Of a stretch of 64,000 nt of DNA, positions 24,413-31,937 are shown in pieces (within the stretch, counting starts at the first letter, position 1; the number at the start of each line of letters is the position of its first letter). Position numbers and translations under genes: made by a program. This DNA comes from Caldora sp965222765. GTDB lineage: Bacteria > Cyanobacteriota > Cyanobacteriia > Cyanobacteriales > Coleofasciculaceae. The DNA lies in contig CBDCVG010000043.1 in the NCBI GenBank assembly GCA_965222765.1, positions 124,001-188,000 on the forward strand, read 5' to 3'. Below the pieces are notes generated by a model, which was not told the origin of the DNA, made no database searches, and saw nothing but the letters and a program-made list of their open reading frames with translations.

Positions 24413-25689
24413 GGTGATTCCCAAGAGTTCTTGGTTCGCAGTTCATCGAGCCGACTTAGAACCAGAGCGTTTCCGTTCTTGAGCCAGAGGTCAGTTTCTC
24501 CCTGCGCTTTCGAGCTTTTGGCTCCGGATTCTGTATGCCCTACAGTACCGTTTAAATATTCAGCTAATAACAATAATCCTTTTTTCAAGATGTTTTTGGC
24601 TGCATTATGGTCGCGGTCTAATACCGTTTTACAATTACTGCATTTATGTGTTCTGGTGCTAAGTGTTTTCTTCACCTTCGCCTTACAATATGAGCAATCA
24701 ACAGTTGTATTGTGAGGCACTACAGCAATAACTATCACACCATACACTTTGGCAAAGTATTGAAGCCATTTGGTGAATCGATACCAAGATGCATCGCTGA
24801 TGGATTTAGCTAGCTGGTGATTTTTTACCATGTTTTGTATCTTCAAGTCCTCGTAGACAATTAAATCTTTCGACTTAACTAGCGCCAAAGCATCTTTACG
24901 AGCTTTGTCTTCACGCTGTCTACTTACCTTCAGATGTTGCTTCGCTAAAGCCTTGCGTGCCTTGTGGTATCTGTTAGACTGTTTCTTCTTTTCAACATGT
25001 TTCTTAGAAACCCGACGTTGAAGCATCTTTAATCTTCGTTCGGATTTCCTCAAATATCGAGGGTTGTCAACAGTATTTCCATCGGAATCGGTATAGAACT
25101 CTTTTAGTCCTAAATCAATTCCCGTCATTTTCCCTTGAAATTCATGCTTCTCTCGTCTATCCCAATCCACTAAGAACTGAGCATAGTAGCCGTCAGCACG
25201 TCTTATGACTCGAACTCTTCGGATTTGTTTTTCCCTGGTCCAAACTAAATCCCTAGAACTCCACAAATCCATCATTCCGACTTGAAAACCATCAGTGAAA
25301 GTTATAGTCCTTCTCTCAGCAGACAATTTCCAGCCTGAATTTTTGTACTCGAGGGAACGACTGAATTTTTTGTAGCGAGGATAGCCTTTTTTACCGGTTT
25401 TTCCTAATCTACAGTTTTCATAAAAACGCTGAATGGCAGACCATGCCCTATCAGCGTGAGCCTGCCTTGCTTGGGAGTTAAGTTTTTTCGCCCAAGGGGC
25501 AAGTTTGTCCTTAGCTAGTAGGGCGCAAAGCTTTTGGAGGTCGTTACGAGTGACCCGTCTGTTATCTTCCCAATAGCGCAAACAGGTGTTGCGGATGAAC
25601 TGCCCTGTTCGGATTGCTTCATCCAACTTGCTGTACTGAACTTTGGTTCCTTTGAGCTTGGCTTCAATTACTAGCATGAGACCAAGCAT
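24397..25689 (-). CDS. tnpB: TnpB, RNA-guided endonuclease of an IS200/IS605 element
   Basis: A 430-residue TnpB (OrfB_IS605), ancestor-type of Cas12 nucleases. The RuvC active site is complete: Asp192 in GIDLGLKEF, Glu280 in VYEDLKIQNM and Asp360 in LDRDHNAAKN. The zinc finger is also complete, with Cys332, Cys335, Cys350 and Cys353 (CSYCK ... CSNCK). Helical N-terminal and WED-like regions precede. An alternative start is the ATG six codons in (MLVIEAKL). There is no tnpA; the element is tnpB-only and would need a Y1 transposase in trans. A non-autonomous element copy lies 84 bp upstream. Confidence 0.93.
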   Translation of the reverse strand: MLGLMLVIEAKLKGTKVQYSKLDEAIRTGQFIRNTCLRYWEDNRRVTRNDLQKLCALLAKDKLAPWAKKLNSQARQAHADRAWSAIQRFYENCRLGKTGKKGYPRYKKFSRSLEYKNSGWKLSAERRTITFTDGFQVGMMDLWSSRDLVWTREKQIRRVRVIRRADGYYAQFLVDWDRREKHEFQGKMTGIDLGLKEFYTDSDGNTVDNPRYLRKSERRLKMLQRRVSKKHVEKKKQSNRYHKARKALAKQHLKVSRQREDKARKDALALVKSKDLIVYEDLKIQNMVKNHQLAKSISDASWYRFTKWLQYFAKVYGVIVIAVVPHNTTVDCSYCKAKVKKTLSTRTHKCSNCKTVLDRDHNAAKNILKKGLLLLAEYLNGTVGHTESGAKSSKAQGETDLWLKNGNALVLSRLDELRTKNSWESPAIPR

Positions 25690-25773
25690 AACATATTTTA
25701 CCGACTGCGAATACAGGTAGAATTATTTAGATTCGCTGCCGCTCAATTGTTAGCTGGTCGGCATTCATCTCAC

Positions 25774-25934
25774 CGAAAGCGGCGGGAAGCCCATTCCTTC
25801 TAAGGATGGGAGGGATAGCAGCCCGCCGCTTGGTTGGCAAGTTATTTGTTAGAAAGTTTTTCTTGACAAACAACTAACAACCAACAACAAATAACGCTTG
25901 CATCCCACGTACTTTAGTCGTGGGATGAGCTTAA
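25774..25934 (+). mobile_element. Non-autonomous IS200/IS605-like element, copy 1 (full)
   Basis: 161 bp, preceded by TCAC (25770-25773) and ending in TTAA. The left part folds as GCGGCGGG / CCCGCCGC enclosing an inner CCCATTCCTT / AAGGATGGG hairpin. The middle forms a long TTGTT-rich stem with GTTAGAAAGTTTTT, and the right end is a TCCCACG / CGTGGGA hairpin followed by TGAGCTTAA. No coding capacity. Boundaries follow from the nested copy 3. Confidence 0.7.
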
Positions 25935-26180
25935 CGCTAAACCATTGGCGGTACTCGGCTACGCCTCGATCAATCCGCCTCGGTTATAGCGGGAGCCTTC
26001 TGCCGACATTAAGGTAATTTTTTGGAGATGCCCTACTAGGCAACCTATAAATTTATTTAGATTCTTGGCAATTAGGGTGCTCTAAAGAGGTCAACAGCTT
26101 CATTGCTTAACTCCTGGAGTCCCCTAAAGAACCTTCGGATTTTACCGACGTAAACATATCATACCAAGTTGCTTTCCTCT

Positions 26181-26264
26181 GAAGAAACACTCCTTCGGAG
26201 TGAGGGTATGGGGTGTAGGGTATCGATTGTGGAACTGGCATCTTGCCAGTTGCTCTGAAGAAAC
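26181..26264 (+). repeat. Dispersed repeat with CTGGCATCTTGCCAG hairpin, copy 1
   Basis: It starts GAAGAAACACTCC and contains GTATCGATTGTGGAACTGGC then TCTTGCCAGTT. About 80 bp are shared with 61718-61811. The core is a GGAACTGGCATCTTGCCAGT near-palindrome. Confidence 0.6.
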
Positions 26265-26319
26265 AAGGCAGGAGGCAGTCCCGATGAAAAATTTTTTTCA
26301 CCACCAGGTGATGAAAGTA

Positions 26320-26342
26320 GGGGCGAATGGCCATTCGCCCCT
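26320..26342. repeat. GGGGCGAATGGCCATTCGCCCC palindrome
   Basis: A 22-base palindrome starting at 26321, GGGGCGAATGG followed by its reverse complement. It is an intergenic hairpin of a kind widespread in cyanobacterial genomes. Confidence 0.6.
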
Positions 26343-26451
26343 ACTGCTCTCGACTCCCTACTTTCAAGTCAGGAGGGAAGAGGGTTTGGCTTGTTTCTTC
26401 CTTTCATAGCAGGTGGTACACCGCCTGTCAGGCGCTTTCTAAAAACATCAC

Positions 26452-26619
26452 CGAAAGCGGCACCGAAGCCCATTCCTTAAGGGATTGGAGGGATAGCCGC
26501 CTGCCGCTTGGTTGTTAGTTGTTTGTTAGTTGTTTGTTAGAAAGTTTTTTGACAAACAACCAACAACTAATAACTTGCTAACACGAAATCCCCCATGCTT
26601 TAGCCGGGGGATGAGTTAA
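26452..26619 (+). mobile_element. Non-autonomous IS200/IS605-like element, copy 2 (full)
   Basis: 168 bp after TCAC (26448-26451), ending GGGGGATGAGTTAA. It shares the CGAAAGCGG start, the CCCATTCCTTAAGGGATTGG inner hairpin, the GTTAGAAAGTTTTTTGACAA middle and the terminal ATCCCCC / GGGGGAT hairpin with copy 1. It lies 830 bp downstream of tnpB's start, in the same orientation as copy 1. Confidence 0.7.
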
Positions 26620-26778
26620 ATGATGCTCCCAGAATTTTGTTGAGATATGTTACAAAATTTCCTCGATTTTCCTGCGCCAACTGCATAAGTGGATTTTTGC
26701 ACCGCTATTTACTCTATGTAGGGGTCAAAGCTGAGCCCCTAACCAAGTTCAACAATTTCGACTTTCAGGAGAATCGAG

Positions 26779-27426
26779 ATGAATCAGAATTTACCCACCA
26801 TTATCAACGGTACTGCTGGAGATGACACCGTGGAAGGAACTATCGGGATTGACTTACTCCTCGGTTTCGGTGGTAATGATCTACTCCAAGGGAATGAGGG
26901 ACACGATTTTCTATTTGGACATGCTGGTAATGATATCCTCTACGGAGGTGAGGGACATGATTATCTGTTAGGAGGTACTGGAAATGATCTCCTTTACGGA
27001 GATGAAGGCAGTGATATCCTCCTTGGCGGTGAAGGGAATGATCGTCTTTATGGGGGAATTGGCAGTGATTTACTTCTTGGTAATGATGGTAATGATGTTC
27101 TTGTTGGTGGAACTGGTGCGGATACTTTTGGCTTCCTCTCCCCCAACCAAGGAATTGATACCATCGTTGACTTTAATTTAGCCCAAGGAGACCTAATACA
27201 AATTTCTGCTAGTGGCTTTGGTGGTGGACTCACCGGAGGTACGCTGGATGCTGACCAGTTGACCATCGGTTCAGCTGCTACCAATGGAAGCGATCGCTTT
27301 ATCTATAACGATGCCACAGGTGCTTTATTCTTTGACCCTGATGGCACAGGAGCTCTGGGACAAATCCAGTTTGCCCAACTTTCTACAGGGTTGGCTCTCA
27401 CCAACAGTGACATTTTCGTTGTCTAG
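26779..27426 (+). CDS. RTX (hemolysin-type calcium-binding) repeat protein
   Basis: A 215-residue protein made of about nine nonapeptide RTX motifs (GGxGxDxLx; e.g. GNDLLYGDEGSDILLGG, residues 30-115) and a C-terminal region ending in a hydrophobic tail (TNSDIFVV), the type recognised by type I secretion. The motifs should fold as a calcium-loaded beta roll outside the cell. No catalytic domain is attached and no type I exporter is adjacent. The start is backed by AGGAGAA 7 bp upstream. It may be a structural surface protein. Confidence 0.85.
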   Translation: MNQNLPTIINGTAGDDTVEGTIGIDLLLGFGGNDLLQGNEGHDFLFGHAGNDILYGGEGHDYLLGGTGNDLLYGDEGSDILLGGEGNDRLYGGIGSDLLLGNDGNDVLVGGTGADTFGFLSPNQGIDTIVDFNLAQGDLIQISASGFGGGLTGGTLDADQLTIGSAATNGSDRFIYNDATGALFFDPDGTGALGQIQFAQLSTGLALTNSDIFVV

Positions 27427-27435
27427 AGCTGGGGA

Positions 27436-27466
27436 GATGCGCGACTTCTTGAAGAAGTCGCGCATC
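27436..27466 (+). terminator. Strong palindromic hairpin after the RTX gene
   Basis: GATGCGCGACTTCTT and AAGAAGTCGCGCATC form 15 bp arms with a single central base, 9 bp after the RTX stop codon. No T tract follows, so it may be a Rho-dependent or stabilising 3' hairpin or a dispersed palindrome. Confidence 0.55.
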
Positions 27467-27554
27467 TGGAGTATTCGCAATTGCATCTGAGTATTAAGGG
27501 CGCAAGCATTCATTAATCAGGGTAGTATTTTTGAGAGCAACTTAGAATTTAACT

Positions 27555-29231
27555 ATGGAATCTTATGATGTTGTGATTATTGGTGCAGGTCACAATGGAC
27601 TTGTCTGTGCCTCTTACTTGCTCAAAGCTGGTTATAGAGTATTGCTCCTGGAGGCTCGTTCTGTTCCTGGCGGTGCAGCAACTACTGAGGAAGCTTTGCC
27701 AGAGGAGGCCCCGGGTTTTAAGTTTAATCTTTGTGCCATCGACCACGAATTTATTCACTTAGGACCAGTTGTCGAGGAATTAGAACTGCAAAAATATGGG
27801 TTGGAATATCTGTTCTGTGACCCTGTAGTCTTTTGTCCCCATCCTGATGGTAAGTATTTCTTAGGTCACCAGTCTGTAGAGAAAACCTGTGCTGAGATTG
27901 CTCGTTATAGCGATCGCGACGCCCAAAAATATGCTGAATTCACTGATTACTGGCAGCGGGTCACCAGCGCGATCGCGCCTTTGTTTAATGCACCACCTCA
28001 GTCAATTGTTGATATTTTGGGCAACTATCGTCTGGAGAATCTGCAAAATGCCTTGTCTGTAGTTGGTGGTGTCAACAAGACGCTTGACTGGTTGCGCAAC
28101 ATGATTACCAGTCCGGAAGATGTCCTCAACGAGTGGTTTGATTCTGAGTTCCTCAAAGCACCCCTCGCTAGACTCGCCGCCGAATTAGGAACACCTCCTT
28201 CCCAAAAAACTACTGCTATTGGGGCGATGATGATGTCTCTGCGCCACCATCCTGGGATGGCAAGACCGAAAGGAGGTACTGGGGCACTTACCCAAGCTCT
28301 CTTAAAGTTGGTCAAAAGTAAAGGTGGCGTCGTTTTATGTGATCAACCGGTTCAGCAAGTTTTAATTGATGATAATTATCGGGCTGTGGGAGTAAAAGTA
28401 TTAGGTGGCAAAGAGTATCGTGCCAACAAGGGAGTAATTTCTAATATTGACGCCCAGCGGTTGTTTCTTCAGATGGTTGACTCCAGTGCTCTCCATTCAG
28501 CAGATCCCAAACTGGAGGAGAGACTAAAGAGAAGAATTGTTAACAATAATGAAACAATTCTTAAAATTGATTGTGCCTTGTCAGAAGTACCTCGCTTTGA
28601 AGCTTTTAATCACCAAGATGAATATCTGATTGGTACAGTGCTGATTGCTGATTCCGTAGCCCATGTAGAACAAGCTCATGCTCTAGCACAAATGGGACAG
28701 ATCCCTGACTCCGACCCTTCCCTGTATCTGGATGTACCTACAGTGCTAGATCCATCTATGGCACCATTTGGCAAGCATACCCTGTGGATTGAGTTTTTTG
28801 CCCCCTATCAAATTGCTGGAGCTGAGGGAACGGGTTTAAACGGTACTGGTTGGACGGATGAGTTGAAGAATAAAGTTGCTGACCGGGTGATTGATAAATT
28901 AGCAGATTATGCGCCGAATCTTAAGCAAGGAATCATAGCACGTCGAGTGGAAAGTCCAGCGGAATTGGGAGCAAGGTTGGGAGCTCATAAAGGAAATTAT
29001 TATCACCTAGATATGACTTTAGATCAGATGATTTTCTTGCGTCCTTTACCGGAAATTGCTAACTATACAACACCAATTAAAGGGTTATTTCTTACAGGAG
29101 CTGGTACACATCCGGGGGGGTCAATTTCTGGAATGCCGGGACGTAATTGTGCTAGGGTGTTTTTGAATAGTCAGCAGCCATTTAGTCATAAAGTTAAAGA
29201 TCTTATCAGTTACTTAAAATCGATGGTGTAA
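27555..29231 (+). CDS. crtO: Beta-carotene ketolase, CrtO type
   Basis: FAD-dependent, phytoene-desaturase-like oxidoreductase that introduces 4-keto groups in beta-carotene to give echinenone (substrate of the orange carotenoid protein). At 558 residues it is close to the family length. The dinucleotide-binding start is VVIIGAGHNGLVCASYL with the Glu of LLLEARSVPGG. The C-terminal FAD-contact motif is GLFLTGAGTHPGGSISGMPG. The substitutions typical of CrtO rather than CrtI/CrtP (CAIDHEFIHLGPV after residue 55) support ketolase. The CrtW-type ketolase is unrelated in sequence. It stands alone. Confidence 0.88.
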   Translation: MESYDVVIIGAGHNGLVCASYLLKAGYRVLLLEARSVPGGAATTEEALPEEAPGFKFNLCAIDHEFIHLGPVVEELELQKYGLEYLFCDPVVFCPHPDGKYFLGHQSVEKTCAEIARYSDRDAQKYAEFTDYWQRVTSAIAPLFNAPPQSIVDILGNYRLENLQNALSVVGGVNKTLDWLRNMITSPEDVLNEWFDSEFLKAPLARLAAELGTPPSQKTTAIGAMMMSLRHHPGMARPKGGTGALTQALLKLVKSKGGVVLCDQPVQQVLIDDNYRAVGVKVLGGKEYRANKGVISNIDAQRLFLQMVDSSALHSADPKLEERLKRRIVNNNETILKIDCALSEVPRFEAFNHQDEYLIGTVLIADSVAHVEQAHALAQMGQIPDSDPSLYLDVPTVLDPSMAPFGKHTLWIEFFAPYQIAGAEGTGLNGTGWTDELKNKVADRVIDKLADYAPNLKQGIIARRVESPAELGARLGAHKGNYYHLDMTLDQMIFLRPLPEIANYTTPIKGLFLTGAGTHPGGSISGMPGRNCARVFLNSQQPFSHKVKDLISYLKSMV

Positions 29232-29244
29232 ATAATATAATAAG

Positions 29245-29508
29245 CTAGTACCGCTGTGCGGAATTAAGAATTAAGAATTAAGAATTAAGAATGCTTATAG
29301 AGTAAGGATTATATCGCTCTCAAGCTGGTCACAAAAAGCGATGGGGAAGCCAACTCATTAAAGGGGTTGGAGGAAATGTCGCCCCACCGCTTTGTCATTT
29401 GTCAAGTGTCATGGGTCATTAGTAAAAAGGACAAAGGACTAATGACGCGAAATCCCACGTAATGCAAGTCGTGGGATGAGATTAATTATTTCCGCCGTCC
29501 TAAGCTAG
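29245..29508 (+). repeat. CTAG MITE copy B, interrupted by an IS200/IS605-like element
   Basis: The left part (29245-29332) has CTAGTACCGCTGTGCGG, four AATTAAG heptamers and GCTTATAGAGTAAGGATT. The right part (29486-29508) resumes TTATTTCCGCCG and ends CTAG. The two parts join base for base, with nothing lost or duplicated, when 29333-29485 is removed and the result is compared with 49882-49992. Confidence 0.8.
29333..29485 (+). mobile_element. Non-autonomous IS200/IS605-like element, copy 3 (nested in MITE B)
   Basis: 153 bp after TCAC (29329-29332), ending GTGGGATGAGATTAA. The left hairpin is GCGATGGGG / CCCCACCGC, a diverged form of copies 1 and 2, and the right hairpin ATCCCACG / CGTGGGAT. 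Insertion within a repeat whose empty form is known fixes both ends and shows that no target duplication was made, as expected for Y1-transposase elements. Confidence 0.75.
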
Positions 29509-29547
29509 GATAGTTTTATACTCTTTTACCCTATTTCGGAAACACCT

Positions 29548-29985
29548 ATGGTTAAAACTAATGATAATGACTCAGTTGTAATCAATGCATCTATTTATGA
29601 TGAGATTACAGATAAGTTAATTCCTGAAGAATTAGCGATTGAGAATCAAGGTACAAGTGAACTGATTACTAAAGATAATGAGCCTGTACTGCAAGCGGTC
29701 ATTCAACAGCAAAGCACAAAGGAACTAGGAACTGATGTTCATAACTCACTTGTGATAAAAGCTCCTATTTATGACGAGATTACAGAAGATTTATTGACTC
29801 AAAAAGCATCTATTACCAATGAAGGTAGAAAGGGATTAGTTACTGAGGATAATGATTTTTTAGGGCAAACTGTGTTGCCACAGCAAAGCAACAGGGAAAT
29901 AGTAAGTGAAGGTGATGAATTAATTATGGTCAAAGCACCTATTTACGATGAAATTACAGAAGATTTATTGACTCAAGAGGGTTAA
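29548..29985 (+). CDS. Small tandem-repeat protein with IYDEIT motifs, function unknown
   Basis: 145 residues, acidic and hydrophilic, without a signal peptide. It consists of two and a half repeats of about 58 residues. Each starts with a VIxAxIYDEITxxLL block (residues about 10-26, 68-84 and 126-142), followed by a variable Gln/Asn/Ser-rich stretch with an LVTEDN-like segment. The third repeat is cut after DLLTQEG, and the stop codon is followed at once by an AGGGCTTGCTG element end, so the gene may have been longer. I do not recognise the family. The conserved block could be a short binding motif or a processed peptide unit; both are guesses. Confidence 0.65.
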   Translation: MVKTNDNDSVVINASIYDEITDKLIPEELAIENQGTSELITKDNEPVLQAVIQQQSTKELGTDVHNSLVIKAPIYDEITEDLLTQKASITNEGRKGLVTEDNDFLGQTVLPQQSNREIVSEGDELIMVKAPIYDEITEDLLTQEG

Positions 29986-30328
29986 ATAGGGCTTGCTGCA
30001 TCAGTGTGAAAACTATACCAGACAGGGCTTCAAAAGGAGCCAGTCAAGGGTGAGCGAAAAAACGTGTGGGGAAAAGAGTAAGCAGACACGGAGACGCGGA
30101 GATGCGGAGATATTGAAATCCCACGCAAAATTTCGTTCACCCGCCAGTCAAGAAACCCGGTTTCTGAGGGATACTGATATTTCTTTGTTGTCCTCACAAG
30201 AAACCGAGTTTTTGATACCTCTCTTCTGTCACTCTGGGATATTTCCACGAATTTACGGCATTACAGCCAAGGTAAAATCAACGTTTCAACCCGGTTTGAC
30301 AGAAGAGAGGTAATACTTAAACGGCGCT
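29986..30328. other. Intergenic region with element end and near-palindromic repeats
   Basis: It starts with an AGGGCTTGCTGCA end (29990-30040, related to the minus strand of 2560-2623). Then come GGAGACGCGGAGATGCGGAGA units and an imperfect inverted pair, GAAACCCGGTTTCT (30150) and AGAAACCGAGTTTT (30199). The inverted CTCTCTTCTGTC/GACAGAAGAGAG pair lies at about 30219-30311. No gene is supported. Confidence 0.5.
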
Positions 30329-31861
30329 CTAAGACTTACTAGGAAAATGTGCCCAGGTAGTTGTGGGAGAACCTGTCATACTCTTTCGAGATAATAAACC
30401 ATAACTGTATTCAAGATTATCTCCAGTCAGTTTAGTATTGTAGCCATAGGAAAACCATTCACCATAGGGGTCATTAACATACCAACATTGCTTAGATTCA
30501 CTAAAGCCTCGGATAACAATAATGTGTCCTCCGTGGGTGAGTGTTCCCGAGTAGATGACAGGGTTACCCTTGCGTAAATGTTCTTTGACTTCCTCCCAAG
30601 TGGCATCAGTTTTAAACGTATCCTGGATACCATATTCTTGAAACAGTTTAACAAGGTTGGAATGATAAGTACGGTTCCAGCCTTTGCCCTCCAAAAATGT
30701 AAAAAATTCGTCCTCTAGCTGAATCTTAGTTTGCCGGGGTTTAACACCGAAGAAGCTACAACACATTGCTACACAGGTAACGTTGCAAGTGACGTGCGGT
30801 TTGTATCTGTTGTCCAGTTGAGAAAAGAAGGGGACTTTGATGTTAACTTCATTGCGGTTTACAGTATCTGGTCCTGGAGAGCTCCAAATCGTTTTAGTTT
30901 TTTCCAAAACTTTTTTGGGCGTTTTACTCTGCAATAGCTCAATTGCTTCTTTGCTAGTATTTTTCAACAGAAATGCTACAGCCTCGTTTTGTTTACTGAC
31001 AGTGGTATCCCACTCTTCAATAACATCTGTTAGGAGAAACTCTGGTTCAGGAATAATCAGCTTGACATGACCAGAAAAAAGATAATCTTCTTCATTGTTG
31101 GGTAACCTGGGATCATCCCACTTAACTAGGTAATGTCCTTGTTTCTCAGCATAGCCTTTAATCTGGTATTTACCAGGCTTAATACTTTTAAGAGAAATAC
31201 CTTGCTTGATTAATTTTTTGGAAAGGATTGGCTGAGGTTTGAGAGGAGTTGTTTTTAAAACCTCTAAAGTCGCTGGTATCATGGTCATTGAGCCATGGGT
31301 ATCATCATCACCAATAGGTTCAACTACCTGAGATAAACCTTGATCGTTGTCAGATGAATCTCTATCGTTGGAGTTTTCCGCCGGAGCCATAAACAGCTGT
31401 CCTTCTAGCTGACGACGTTTTACTAATCCTTGCAAAACTCCATATGTCCCTTTGTTCCACCACTGAAGAGCTTCGACACAACCTTTGTAATCTCCTTGAT
31501 TGAGGCGCTTTAGAGCTGTAGATCTTCCTAAAGCTCCTTCTCCACAGTTGTAGGCAAAGCTAACTAAAGCAGAAAACTGATTCTCGTTGAGCTCAACCTT
31601 GACTAGCTTCTTTACAGCTTTTTCAAAATATTCCATATCCTCCCTTAGCCAATCTTCAGCAGTAGATTCTGTAATGACTAAGCCTGGTTTTAAACGAGAA
31701 CCAGTTGTACCATAACCGATAGTTAGGACACCAGAAGGGCAATAATAGGTTTTTACTAATTGTTCTCCATTTCTCTTACCACATTTTTTATGCAGACCTT
31801 CACATTTTTTAACCAAATTTATTCCGACTTGATTAATTTTCAGATTTTCGTTCATGTTCAC
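30329..31861 (-). CDS. Lysozyme (GH24) fused to a C39-like cysteine peptidase
   Basis: A 510-residue two-enzyme protein. Residues 8-155 are a phage-type GH24 lysozyme: catalytic Glu21 in KKCEGL and the TIGYGTTG glycine-rich loop, plus NQFSALVSFAYNCGEGAL. A Ser/Asp linker (160-205) and an SH3-like region (about 220-270, GKYQIKGYAEKQGHYLVKW) follow. Residues 340-500 are a C39-like peptidase with Cys363 in NVTCVAM, His446 in THGGHIIVIRG and Asp464 in YVNDPYGEW. There is no signal peptide. It has no phage neighbours; MBOAT lies 76 bp upstream on the same strand. It could be an endolysin-derived cell-wall enzyme or a delivered effector. Confidence 0.8.
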   Translation of the reverse strand: MNMNENLKINQVGINLVKKCEGLHKKCGKRNGEQLVKTYYCPSGVLTIGYGTTGSRLKPGLVITESTAEDWLREDMEYFEKAVKKLVKVELNENQFSALVSFAYNCGEGALGRSTALKRLNQGDYKGCVEALQWWNKGTYGVLQGLVKRRQLEGQLFMAPAENSNDRDSSDNDQGLSQVVEPIGDDDTHGSMTMIPATLEVLKTTPLKPQPILSKKLIKQGISLKSIKPGKYQIKGYAEKQGHYLVKWDDPRLPNNEEDYLFSGHVKLIIPEPEFLLTDVIEEWDTTVSKQNEAVAFLLKNTSKEAIELLQSKTPKKVLEKTKTIWSSPGPDTVNRNEVNIKVPFFSQLDNRYKPHVTCNVTCVAMCCSFFGVKPRQTKIQLEDEFFTFLEGKGWNRTYHSNLVKLFQEYGIQDTFKTDATWEEVKEHLRKGNPVIYSGTLTHGGHIIVIRGFSESKQCWYVNDPYGEWFSYGYNTKLTGDNLEYSYGLLSRKSMTGSPTTTWAHFPSKS

Positions 31862-31937
31862 CCTGATAATCAGTTGTCAATCGATTTGATGCACTATAGA
31901 AATAATAAGGAAAAAATATTTAATTGGAAAAGTAAAT

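Larger units (their letters stand above)
25690..26778. other. 1.1 kb non-coding patch of mobile-element remnants
   Basis: No convincing gene. It holds the left flank of tnpB, two complete IS200/IS605-like non-autonomous elements (25774-25934 and 26452-26619), a dispersed repeat with a GGAACTGGCATCTTGCCAGT hairpin (26181-26264) and a GGGGCGAATGGCCATTCGCCCC palindrome (26320-26342). Confidence 0.6.

Noticed and set aside
26107..26409. Open frames of 60-75 codons on both strands
   Set aside because: They run through the CTGGCATCTTGCCAG repeat and a 22-base palindrome; palindromes commonly keep both strands open.
29993..30313. 106-codon open frame after the tandem-repeat gene
   Set aside because: It is made of an element end and near-palindromic repeats, with no domain and no start signal.
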